DNA from: Limnomonas spitsbergensis
Lineage: Eukaryota; Chlorophyta; Chlorophyceae; Chlamydomonadales
DNA: 64,000 nt
NCBI GenBank assembly: GCA_037349105.1
Contig: JAYJMM010000121.1
Coordinates: 1,250,001 to 1,314,000, forward strand
Reading direction: 5' to 3'
The notes beneath the pieces are model-generated. The model did no database searches and was not told the origin of the DNA. It saw only the letters and a program-made list of their open reading frames with translations. Positions 53,690 to 63,745 of this stretch are shown here, one piece after another. A program made the translations under genes and the position numbers. Position 1 is the stretch's first letter, and every line of letters begins with the position of its first letter.

Positions 53690-54440
53690 AGCAGAATCGA
53701 GAGGCACTGGTGGCAGCTCCGCCTGCTGCCAATTGGGGGGTCATGAAGGAGCTGCAGATCCAGCCCTTACAGCGCAGTTGGTGGCAGCATGTACTTCGCT
53801 TCTACAACGCAGCGGTCGCACCAGCAAAACAGCAAGACAGCCCACTCATGGCGGCAGCCATGGCGGCCGACATGCAGCTCGCTGTCAGGCAGGGCACCGG
53901 AGGGCGCAATTGGTACAGTGATTTGCTAGGTGCCTTGCTAGAGCTGGAGCTGGGATCAGCCGATCCCAAACTGCGTCAATTAGCAACTGACCCACAGCCG
54001 CTGCCTGTCAGAGAGGTGCTAGCGCTAGTTGATGCAGCATACGCGCAGGCGCAGCTGGATGCAGCTGGCAGAGGGGACCCCAGAGATCCTGCCACTGAAC
54101 ACAGGTCTACGGCCGCCTACGGCACCTAGTTTCAGTCTACGACGGGCGCCGTGCTGGCGCAGGCCAAGGGCCGCACCAGCCGAAAGGAGTGTGCTTGCGT
54201 GCGCACAAACGTAAGATTGTGGCTCAGCGCCGTCAGCACGGCTGACACTCGAGGACAACGCAGTGGTCAGCAGCGTGACAGGCGGTGCTGCCTGCAATGT
54301 TGGGCTAGGGGAGACGGCGACCATGTGGAGAACGCGCTACATGCTTGTTTTCAATGCCCCAGCATGCAAGATCGACTTAGAGAGCGGGGATGGGCAGGTC
54401 CTCCGAACGAGAGGAGAGAAAGAGTATGCTGAGCTGCGAT
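53690..54440 (+). mobile_element. LINE fragment (ORF2 C-terminal region)
   Basis: Second copy of the element at 12555: VMKELQIQPLQRSWWQHVLR, FYNAAVAPAKQQDSPLMAAA, DLLGALLELELG, VDAAYAQAQLDAAGRGDPRD, then ECACVRTNVRLWLSAVST and CCLQCWARGD-HVENALHACF, QCPSMQDRLRERGWAGPP. A TAG at about 54128 and a frame change interrupt it. It is better preserved than 12555-13915 and lacks the RT catalytic domain. Confidence 0.78.
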
Positions 54441-54535
54441 CGAGGTTGTTGAGCAGTGCCTCGGGGGCCAGAGCGCATGACAGCAAGGCAGCAGCGGTAC
54501 GAGGACAGTCCGTAGCTAGCCATAGCTGCTCCTGA

Positions 54536-54645
54536 TTTCGGCACACAGTCTCCGGCCTTGGTTAAGTCCACAAAGGCCACATACAGCTTGCCACGGCCTC
54601 CAGCTGCCCTGCGCGCATGAACTGTATGCCTCAAGAGGAAAGCAA
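54536..54645 (-). mobile_element. reverse-transcriptase fragment, opposite strand
   Basis: The minus strand reads RGKLYVAFVDLTKAGDCVPK, the conserved YVAFVDLTKAFDxVPR block of non-LTR reverse transcriptases with F changed to G. Its orientation is opposite to the adjacent LINE fragment, so this is a rearranged or independent copy. Confidence 0.65.
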
Positions 54646-54859
54646 CCTAGAGCTTGCTTAGGCAACTCTGAAATCCGAACTGTTCAGGAGGAATGTGTTT
54701 GTAGCCTCGTGCAAGTTTGCCCACTGATCAGTCATGGCGGTGTTAAGCATGCTAGCATGCAGCCGGCATATGTAACATGCTGGTGATGGCAATCACATGC
54801 TGGTAATTACGGACGTCGAGCCTTCAAGGGTTCTCCCTTGCCCCCGGTAATTGAAAAAA

Positions 54860-54910
54860 CAAAATATAAAACTACGCCCGCTGGAACTAGGGCGTGAAGG
54901 ATAAGGAAAC
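54860..54910. repeat. ACGCCC/GGGCGT hairpin repeat
   Basis: ACTACGCCCGCTGGAACTAG, GGCGTGAAGGATAAGGAAAC: a short stem-loop with a following A/G-rich tail. Related copies: 28188-28240 (+), 24885-24930 (+), 46780-46815 (-) and 58277-58320 (-), with AAAG/CTTT tracts next to the stem. A short interspersed family. Confidence 0.55.
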
Positions 54911-55180
54911 AGTGTGGCATGGGCTTCTTTTAGAAAGGCTGAATCCAGGCATGACTAGCTGCCAGGCAGGCAGGCACTAGGCATTCCCCCTACACCGCCA
55001 TCGATGTCACCAGCCGCTCCTTAGTGCAACATCATGTCACTGACATAACACCTCTGGGCCCTGCTCAAAAAAGCTCGGCCACGAGGGCGGCCAACTGTCC
55101 CGTTGGAAGAAAAGAAACTGAAGGTAAGAGGGAAAGAAGGAGAAGAACACAAAGGAGAAAGAAATGCTCCTTAGTGCAGC

Positions 55181-55641
55181 CAAGGTAGCACGATATAGTC
55201 CTTGGGGCCATTATATCATATCATATCAGCAATATGAAATGATATATTAAATATTATATGATATGGTATCAACTTCTCCATGCATGGGCATGGGAATGGT
55301 GAATTGGTATTGAGTTGGGAAAAGGGGTTTTCTGCCATGCCAACAGTGCTACACCAGAATAGGCCTACTTGTTGCAAGATTTTGCGACACATCAAGCAGT
55401 TACCATGGAAAATGTGGATGCATGGGCACATGGTGACCCTTAGGCCGTAGGGGTCAGTGGGACCGCTCGCATGCTACATGTTGCCACGTCAGTATGTATG
55501 TGAATGGGGTCGAGGTTAGTGTACCTGCCGAATGCATGTCAAGGGTAATGTAAATTCATTTTTTGACAGCAAAATATGATATGGTTTTTTGACCATATCA
55601 TATCATATCATATCATATCATGTCCATATCGTGCTACCTTG
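55181..55641. mobile_element. hAT-type MITE, 461 bp, with 8-bp target duplication
   Basis: The ends are inverted repeats: CAAGGTAGCACGATAT at 55181 and ATATCGTGCTACCTTG ending at 55641, a 16-bp TIR without mismatch. Flanks are AGTGCAGC (55173-55180) and AGTGCAAC (55642-55649), an 8-bp target duplication with one change, as expected for the hAT superfamily. The interior is AT-rich with ATATC pentamer runs near both ends in opposite orientation, so the whole element can fold. No transposase. Confidence 0.85.
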
Positions 55642-55649
55642 AGTGCAAC

Positions 55650-56804
55650 ATGTCCCTGTTAAGACTCCCTGATGGCCTGATCACATAGTGTTGCTACCTG
55701 CCTGCTCCCCCTCGGGTGGGAGTCGTCGTCCACCAAGAATCCAAGGCCAGCTCGCAAGGGTCCAAGGCCAGTTGATGATTAGAAGGTAGCTGCCATACCG
55801 TCCAGGCCCGCCGCGGTATGCAAAAGCTTTTTGTAATGCAAAAACCCTGTGAAGTTTGACACTGTGACTGCAAGAACGAGGCTAAGTAGCTGCTCGGCGG
55901 ACACGCCCAGGTCTTCATGCATGGCCCCAGGCAGGTCATGTCAATGACCTACCGGTATGCAAGATGCCCTCACTGTTTGCTCGGATCGGCCGTCGGCGGC
56001 ACGGGCATGCATGCTGGTCAAGGTTTGGTCCTGCTGATGATCGGTCCTGTTGCGGCATCGATCTGCCACTCTGCCAGTCACCTTGCCAAATGTGCTCTGG
56101 TGACGTAGCACCAGAATGAAACGGGCACCCGTCAGAGCCCACCGATATTTGCCAGCCCTCTGATGCCAATTATAGATAGGGCCCAGATGTTTGGCATTTG
56201 CCGATGGTCCCCGAGTCGGTCCCACCCTACACCCTGGCAGTATATCATATCTCCGACAATGACAATGAAATATAGCATGCAATTACTACGACCCCTTCCA
56301 CCTCGACAATGCCAACGGTGTGTAATGGCCATGTTTTAATATCACGTAAACTTTTCGTAGCCTACATCGCACTCTTGTTCGTAGCAAATACGGTACTATT
56401 CCATTACCTTCCCTAACAATTCACTCCCGAATAAGAATATCTCCCCTGGCATTCATATTAGGGCGCCCTCGGCAGTCCATGCGGGAGAAAAGGAGAAATC
56501 AACACACTTACTATTATCAAGGCCGGACACAATCAACCGCAGCCCATACGCTGCCGCCGGGCAATTTTCAAGCGAGCGCCAGCTAGCTTCTGCCACCACC
56601 CCCTCCCTGTCCCCGGACCACCTACATTGTTCTGCTGCTGCATATGGAAGGTATATGCACCGCTTGATCCGCAACAGCTCCTTCCACGTCGTCAATCACC
56701 GCTTCTGCACCTACCACCAATCCATTGATTGCCAGCACCGCCTTAGTCATAACAGCACAGGTTGACACGGGGGCAACTCGCTGTCCGCCTGGGCCGACCG
56801 CACC
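55650..56804. other. intergenic; 5' flank of the RRM gene
   Basis: No gene recognised. A weak GGGCCCAGATGTTTGGCATT tag near 56167 may be a LINE-tag remnant. A stop in frame upstream of 56805 supports the chosen ATG. Confidence 0.4.
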
Positions 56805-59800
56805 ATGATGGGCGATGGGTACAACTCGGGAAACGCAGGGCAGCTCCATCTGAATGCCATGCATGTGGTCAGCGACCTTGCTGCCAACAGCAGCAACCCC
56901 GGCCATAACCCATACATGAACAGCAGCGCGACAGGAGCCCATGCGCACTATGGCTGGATCCCGGGCATGGCCTCTGCTGCCGGCCAGGGCCTCGGCTTGG
57001 GACACGGCGAGCCGATGGATGGAGCAGCAGCAGGAATGGTTCAACATCAGGTCACTGCCGCAGTCACGCGCACAATCTTTGTCACGGGGTGAGAGGTAGC
57101 GAGTCGGCTGGGTCGCTGATACCCACCCGGTGCCGTGGCTGGGTGGGAAGGGTATCTGCCTCAAATAGAGTAGCATGCATGATAACAAGCAATGAATGTG
57201 AAGGGGTGGACGATTGTAAGGGTGTAAGCTGTCGCTTCACCACCTGGCGATGTGTTGCGTCGCGAACAACATACCGTGTCGTCTGCATAGAATCTTCCGA
57301 AATTGTAGATAATGATCTGCCCCCCCCCGAGGTGATGTAACCAGCAGGTTCAAAATCCTTCAAGTTACAGTCCTGCTCGTCGGGTCCTGCACCTAACTGG
57401 TGTCAACAGTGATCGACGACATGCCGACGAGATATACACGTCTAGGTTTCAAAATTTGCACACAAATGTAGTTCGTGCAGCATGCATGGATTTGCTGTGC
57501 AGTGTTATGCATGGATCTGCCATGCAGTGCCATGCATGGATCTGTCGAGCAGTCTCATGCATGGATATACTGTGCATTATTGTGTCTGGATCTGTCAAGC
57601 AGTCTCATGCATGATCTGCAGCGCAGTGTTATGCATGGATCTTCCATGCAGTGTCCCGTATCGATCTTCCATGCAGTGTCCTGTATGGATGTTCCATGCA
57701 GTGTCCTGTATGGATCTTCCATGCAGTGTCCCGTATCGATCTTCCATGCAGTGTCCTGTATGGATGTTCCATGCAGTGTCCTGTATGGATGTTCCATGCA
57801 GTGTCCTGTATGGATGTTCCATGCAGTGTCTAGTATGGATCTTCCATGCAGTGTCCTGTATGGATCTTCCATGCAGTGTCTAGTATGGATCTTCCATGCA
57901 GTGTCCTGTATGGATCTTCCATGCAGTCTCTGTATGGATCTTCCACGCAGTGTCCTGTATGGACCTTCCATGCAGTCTCCTGTATGGATCTTCCATGCAG
58001 TGTCCTGTATGGATGTTCCATGCAGTCTCCTGTATGGATCTTCCATGCAGTCTTTTGTATGGATCTCCATGCAGTGTCATGCATGTACATGTTGCCTTGT
58101 ATGGCCCTATATTGCTGTATATTTATGCATGCCTGCTGCTGTCCATCTTCAGGTTTCCTTTGGATGTGCGTGATAGGGAGCTACACAACCTGCTACGATT
58201 CTTTCCGGGCTACGAGGCCTCACAGGTATGTTTTGGAGGGGGGCATAGTTAGCCCAGGCTGTGCTGTTTTCTGAACTATCACGCCCCCACGGGGCGTAGC
58301 TTTCTTTCTTTCTTTGTTTTGGAGCACCTGACCCGCCAGCTCCAGCAATTGCAACGGTTTCTATCTTGCCAGGAGGCCTCGCAAGATAGCAGCGGGACCC
58401 AGAATTGTATGTTATAGCTAGGTGATGGAGAGGAGTAGGACGAGCATGGCACAGTGGTTACTGGCCAGCAGTGCAAGAGGGAACAAGAGGAGCAGCATCA
58501 TTTTGGTCCAGCTCATGTCATTTTGGTCCAGCCTCAATTGCCATTCTCGCACACTTTGATTGTTTGTTTCCAGATCCATGCACGAGGCGGAGCGCCCCAA
58601 GGCTTTGCACTTTTTGACACGTCAGCCCATGCCTGGGCAGCTCTCGAGATCATTACGCAGGTGTGTGGATGGGTGGGTGGCACGCGGCAAGCAGGTGGGT
58701 GGATGGGTGGGTGGCACGCGGCAAGCGGATGGGTGGATGGGTGGGTGGCACGCGGCAAGCAGGTGGGTGGATGCGTGGGTGGCACGCGGCAAGCAGGTGG
58801 GTGGATGGGTGGGTGGCATGCGGCAAACAGGTGGGTGGATGGGTGGGTGGCACGCGGCAAGCGGGTGGGTGGATGGGTGGGTGGCACGCGGCAAGCGGGT
58901 GGATGGATGGGTGGGTGGCACGCGGCAAGCGGGTGGGTGGATGGGTGGGTGGCACGCGGCAAGCGGGTGGGTGGATGGGTGGGTGGCACGCGGCAAGCGG
59001 GTGGGTGGATGGGTGGGTGACACGCGGCAAGCGGATGGGTGGATGGGTGGGTGGCACGCGGCAAGCGGGTGGGTGGATGGGTGGGTGGCATGCGGCAAGC
59101 GGGTGGGTGGATGGGTGGGTGGCACGCGGCAAGCGGGTGGGTGGATGGGTGGGTGGCATGCGGCAAGCAGGTGGGTGGATGGGTGGGTGGCACGCGGCAA
59201 GCGGATGGGTGGGTGGCACGCGGCAAGCGGGTGGGTGGATGGGTGGGTGGCATGTGGCAAACAGGTGGGTGGATGGGTGGGTGGCACGCGGCAAGCGGGT
59301 GGGTGGATGGGTGGGTGGCACGCGGCAAGCGGGTGGATGGATGGGTGGGTGGCACGCGGCAAGCGGGTGGGTGGATGGGTGGGTGGCACGCGGCAAGCGG
59401 GTGGGTGGATGGGTGGGTGGCACGCGGCAAGCGGGTGGGTGGATGGGTGGGTGGCACGCGGCAAGCGGATGGGTGGATGGGTGGGTGGCACGCGGCAAGC
59501 GGGTGGGTGGATGGGTGGGTGGCACGCGGCAAGCAGGTGGGTGGGTGGCACGCGGCAAGCGGGTGGGTGGATGGGTGGGTAGGGAGTTTTCTCAATATAA
59601 CTGTTCATTCGAGTTGTGGCTGGTGGGTCTAGGGCAGGTGAGTTGGTGGCAGGTAGGTGGGTAGGGAGTAAGTTGAAGCATAACTGATTATGTGAGCTGT
59701 GGCTGCTGGGTCAAGGGCAGGTGAATGGGTGGCAATTGGCAGGTGGGTGGCGGGTGGGTGTAAGTGGGTTAGTCTTAACCTCACTGATCATGTGAGCTGT

Positions 59801-62800
59801 GGCTGCTGGGTCAACGGCATGTGAGTGGGTCAGTAGGGAGTAAGTCTCAACCACGCTGATCATTCAAGCTGTGTCTGCTGGGTCAGCGGCAGGTGAGTGG
59901 GTGGCAGGTGGGTGACATGTGAGGGGTGGTGCGAGACACTGGCGAGTGGCAGTAGGGTCGATGGCTGGTGGTTTATGCCAGGTTGGGTGGTATTGGGTGC
60001 GTGACAGGTGGGTGAGTGAGTGAGTGGATGGTGGTTAGGTTGCGGTTGTGTGGGTGTTGGGTGCCTGATGGGTGGGTGTCACAAGGTAGGGTGAGTGATG
60101 CGTGGGGGTGGCTGAGTGTAGGTGGGCAGGTGACAGATTGGTGGGTGGCAGGTAGGTGACAGTCCGGCAGTTGTGTGGATGGGCATTTGTGTGTATGGGC
60201 ATTTGTGTGGATGGGCATTTGTGTGGATGGGCATTTGTGTGGATGGGCATTTGTGTGGATGGGCATTTGTGTGGATGGGCATTTGTGTGGATGGGCATTT
60301 GTGTGGATGGGCATTTGTGTGGATGTGCATTTGTGTGGATGGGCATTTGTGTGGATGGGCATTTGTGTGGATGGGCATTTGTGTGGATGTGCAGTTGTGT
60401 GGATGGGCATTTGTGTGGATGGACATTTGTGTGGATGGGCAGTTGTGCACTGTGCAGTCCACCTCATTGTATGGAGGTCAATGGCTCCCGCAACCTCCAC
60501 CTAACCTCTGCAGGTACCGTTTGACCACAACCTCCATCTGCGCTGCGAGACGGCGCACGAGGCACAAATCTTTAAGACATGATCCTTTAATCCACACGTA
60601 ATCGTTTTAAACATTTGATCGACCCTCCTGACCTCTGCAGGCCCTGTTGACTGCAACCTCCATCTGCGCTGCAAGATGCCACACAAGAAAAAAAGGAAAT
60701 TGACACGCTCTTTCAATCTGCATTGTTTGCAATCATATTTTAACAACCTTCCTGATCTCTGCAGGTACCTCTTGACCACAACACCCTCTTACGCTGCGAG
60801 ATTGCGCACAACAAAAAACATATCATCGACAGTCTCTTTTAATCTGTTTTTTTTGCACCGGTAATTATGTTTGATCGGCACTTTTGACACCAGCAGGTAC
60901 TTTCTGACCGCACCCCCCACTTGTGCTGCAAGATTGCGCACACGAAAAAAAACATACCGGTGTAATTGACAGGATCTCTTAATCTGCATTGTTTGTAATT
61001 ATATTTGATCAACCTTCCTGATCTCTGCAGGTACCTCTTGACCGTGCCCGCCAACTTCCGCTGCGCCCGTAGGGCACATAAGGCAAAAATCACATTGAGA
61101 GGTTCGTCTCCTCAAAATGTTTGTCATTATATTTGATCGACCCACCTGAAACTCCCTAGTTTTCCTCGACTGCACCTCCTGCAGGTCCCCTTTGACCGCA
61201 ACCTCCACCTACGCTGCGAGATTGCTCACAAGGACATGTACATTCAGGAAAATGACACCAGCATCCGCCGCTCCGTCCCGCTCCCCAACCACCTCCTGGC
61301 GCTGCTGTACAACCCGCTGACGGCGCAGGCTATCGACAGCATCCACGCAGCGGCTGCCGCCGCTGCCGCTGGCGGTGGGCCGATGATGTCCGTCGGCCCC
61401 GTCCCGGGTTCAGGGTCCAGTCAGCAACAACAACATCATGGGATGGTGGCGATGCCCGGCGGTGTCGGCGGCATGCCGATGGGCCTGCCGCTCGGCTCCT
61501 TTGCGAGCATGCACGGCCGCGGAATGGGGTCGGCGAACGTGGTCCGGGCGTTTGTGGGCGCGGCCGGCGGGGCCCAGAGGCTCAACTTCGCACCCACTGT
61601 GTGAGTGTCCGGCTTTAGAGTACAGGGCAGTGTAAGTGTCGGGGTTTAGGGTCCAGGGCAGGTTCCGTTGTTTTATAGGTTTCTGGTTTCTTTGTTTCTG
61701 TTGCAAAGAACGTCACTGTATGATTGTCCAGGTTAAGGGTACAGGACACTGTGAGTGTCCAGGTTCAGGGTACAGGACACTGTGAGTGTCCAGGTTTGGG
61801 GTACAGGACACTGTGAGTGTCTGTTTAGGGTACAGGGCAGTGTGTGAGTGTCCAGGTTTAGGGTACAGGGCAGTGTGTGAGTGTCCAGGTTAAGGGTCCA
61901 CGCACCTGCCGACTCGTCTGCTGCTACACCTGCTGACTCGCCTGCTGACTGACATGCTGGCTCATATGTATGATCTGCTGACTTACATGCTGACGCACCT
62001 GATGACTCGCATGCTGGCTCGTCGGCTGCCACGCCTGCTGACGCACCTGATGACGCACCTGATGACTCGCATGCTGGCTCGTCGGCTGCCACGCCTGCTG
62101 ACGCACCTGATGACGCACCTGATGACTCGCATGCTGGCTCGTCGGCTGCCACGCCTGCTGACGCACCTGATGACGCACCTGATGACTCGCATGCTGGCTC
62201 GTCGGCTGCCACGCCTACTGACGCACCTGATGACGCACCTGATGACTCGCATGCTGGCTCGTCGGCTGCCACGCCTGCTGACGCACCTGATGACTCACCG
62301 GCTGACATACCTGTTGACTTATCTGCTAACCCACCTTCTGATTCACATGCTGACTCACCTGCTGACTAACCTCCTTCCGGTTGCCTGCTGACTCACCTCC
62401 TTCCGGTTGCCTGCTGACTCACCTCCTTCCGGTTGCCTGCTGACTCACCTCCTTCCGGTTGCCTGCTGACTCACCTCCTTCCGGTTGCCTGCTGACTCAC
62501 CTCCTTCCGGTTGCCTGCTGACTCACCTCCTTCCGGTTGCCTGCTGACTCACCTCCTTCCGGTTGCCTGCTGACTCACCTACCTCTGGTTGCCTGCTGAC
62601 TCACCTCCTGCTGGTTGCCTGTTTTCCCTTGCAGCAATAGGGGTGACCAGCCACCCTGCAACCTTCTGTTCATCGGCAACCTGACTGACCATGTCGCCGC
62701 TGACTCACCTGCTGACTCACCTGCTGACTCACTTGCTGACTCGCCTGCTGACTAAATGCTGACTCACCTGCTGATTCATATGCTGACTCGCCTGCTGTCT

Positions 62801-63454
62801 CTTGCCTGTCTTCCCTCGCAGCAATAAGGGTGACCAGCCACCTTGCAACACCTTGTTCATCGGTAACTTGAGCGACCATGTCGCTGACGACGAGCTGATG
62901 GCGTTGTTTGAGGTGAGACACGGGAATGCCGGACCTCCTGAAATGGAAATAGGCGATACTGAAAGAGGGATAGTGGAAGCTGAGCTGCCTTCCATTCCCG
63001 CTGCCTTTGCTGATGGCGTTGTTCTAGGTTAGTGACAGAAACGTTCAACCAACAAAAGTATAATATAAATAGTACTAATTTAATTCAGAAATAGATGCGG
63101 ATCTGCCTCATGTCCCTGCTTTATTTTTTGGCAAAACCAATGAGGAGCTGACCGTTGAGCCGCAGTTCCCCCAGGCTTGCAGTAGAGGGTCCATCTGACA
63201 GCTGGTGGTCACCTCTTCTCTTCCCTTACTGATTTCCAGTTGCTGTCACTGCCTTGCACAGTTCCTGATCTCCCGTGTTATCACTGCCTTGCCGGGTTCC
63301 TGATTTCACGGTTCTTTATTTTCCGGATCCTGATTTTCCGGTTCCTGATTGCCCGGTTCCTGATTTCCCGGTGCTGTCACTGCCTTGCCCGCTGCTCTCA
63401 CTTCAGGTCCAACCTGGGTTCAAGCAGCTGAAGCTTGTGAGGGGCCCCAAGCAG
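56805..63454 (+). CDS. RNA-binding protein with two RRMs (RBPMS/scw1-like), 3' end beyond window
   Basis: Six plus-strand exons join in phase: 56805-57088, 58153-58225, 58574-58660, 61185-61600, 62822-62912 and 63407-63454, with AG/GT junctions. RRM1 spans exons 1-4: TRTIFVTG (RNP2), FPLDVRDRELHNLLRFFPGY, QGFALFDTS (RNP1) and HLRCEIAHKDMYI. After a linker rich in Ala, Gly, Met and His (QQQQHHGM, PGGVGGMPMGLPLG), RRM2 starts with NKGDQPPCNTLFIGNLSDHV, ADDELMALFE and QPGFKQLKLVRGPKQ; the rest lies to the right. This domain layout matches the plant and fungal RBPMS/couch-potato/scw1-like family, which binds mRNA. Residues 1-90 are low-complexity. The ATG at 56805 is chosen because an in-frame TGA lies 45 bases upstream. 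Confidence 0.87.
57478..58090. repeat. 25-bp tandem array in intron 1 of the RRM gene
   Basis: About 24 copies of TTCCATGCAGTGTCCTGTAT plus GGATC, the first few more diverged. Rotates through frames; not coding. Confidence 0.94.
58661..59585 (+). repeat. 33-bp G-rich array starting at exon 3's donor
   Basis: About 27 copies of GTGGGTGGATGGGTGGGTGG, CACGCGGCAAGCG. The donor itself (CAG|GTGTGTGGATGGGTGGGT) is the start of the first unit, so the 5' splice site lies within the repeat. The unit is divisible by 3, giving long frames on both strands that are not genes. A looser GGTGGGTG-rich region continues to about 60130. Confidence 0.94.
60168..60450. repeat. 16-bp tandem array
   Basis: About 17 copies of GTGTGGATGGGCATTT in intron 3 of the RRM gene. 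Confidence 0.94.
60505..61184 (+). repeat. five copies of exon 4's acceptor edge
   Basis: Copies start at 60514, 60641, 60765, 60897 and 61031 before the true exon at 61185; spacing is 124-154 bp. Each has a CTCTGCAG-like acceptor, then GTACCTCTTGACCACAAC-type sequence and CTGCGCTGCGAGA. The first (VPFDHNLHLRCETAHE) is the most intact but runs into TGA after 22 codons. None has a usable donor in frame. Confidence 0.92.
61601..61900 (+). repeat. about eight copies of exon 4's donor edge
   Basis: The exon 4 end and intron start (CCCACTGT|GTGAGTGTCC, TTTAGAGTACAGGGCAGTG) recur every 30-40 bp as ACACTGTGAGTGTCCAGG, GGTACAGG. Most copies keep GTGAGTGT, a strong donor. Confidence 0.88.
61905..62632. 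repeat. 60-bp and 26-bp arrays in intron 4
   Basis: Five to six copies of a 60-bp unit (GCACCTGATGACTCGCATGC, TGGCTCGTCGGCTGCCACGC, CTGCTGAC...) to about 62300, then about ten copies of TTGCCTGCTGACTCACCTCC, TTCCGG (26 bp). Both share a CTGCTGACTCACCT core. Confidence 0.92.
62635..62755 (+). pseudogene. truncated duplicate of exon 5 with its own acceptor
   Basis: After CCCTTGCAG the sequence reads, in the correct phase, NRGDQPPCNLLFIGNLTDHV and then runs into CTGACTCACCT repeats (AADSPADSPADSLADSPAD) and a TAA at 62753. It copies the first 60-odd bases of the true exon 5 at 62822 with a few substitutions. If spliced from exon 4 it would end the protein inside RRM2. Confidence 0.88.
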
Positions 63455-63477
63455 GTGAGAAAGGTTCAGAGCCAAAG

Positions 63478-63745
63478 TCATGCCCCATGCCCCATGCCCC
63501 ATGCCCCATGCCCCATGCCCCATGCCCCATGCCCCATGCCCCATGCCCCATGCCCCATGCCCCATGCCCCATGCCCCACGCCCCACGCCCCACGCTCCGT
63601 GCTCCGTGCTCCATGCCCCATGCTCCATGCTCCATGCCCCATGCCCCATGCCCCATGCTCCATGCCCCAAGCCCTATGCCCCATGCTCCATGCTCCATGC
63701 TCCATGCTGCCCCATGCTCCATATGCTCCATATGCCCCATGCCCA
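63478..63745. repeat. 7-bp tandem array
   Basis: About 35 copies of CCCCATG, with CTCCATG variants toward the right end, in intron 6 of the RRM gene, 24 bases after the donor. Open in all frames; not coding. Confidence 0.95.

Noticed and set aside
57475..58173. Cys/Met-rich frame of 232 residues
   Set aside because: 25-bp intronic array rotating through frames.
58534..59664. Frames of 300-350 residues on both strands
   Set aside because: 33-bp intronic array starting exactly at the donor of exon 3 of the RRM gene.
60641..61090. Decoy copies of exon 4 as mutually exclusive exons
   Set aside because: They lack donors in frame and contain stops or frameshifts, so they can act only as decoys or truncating ends.
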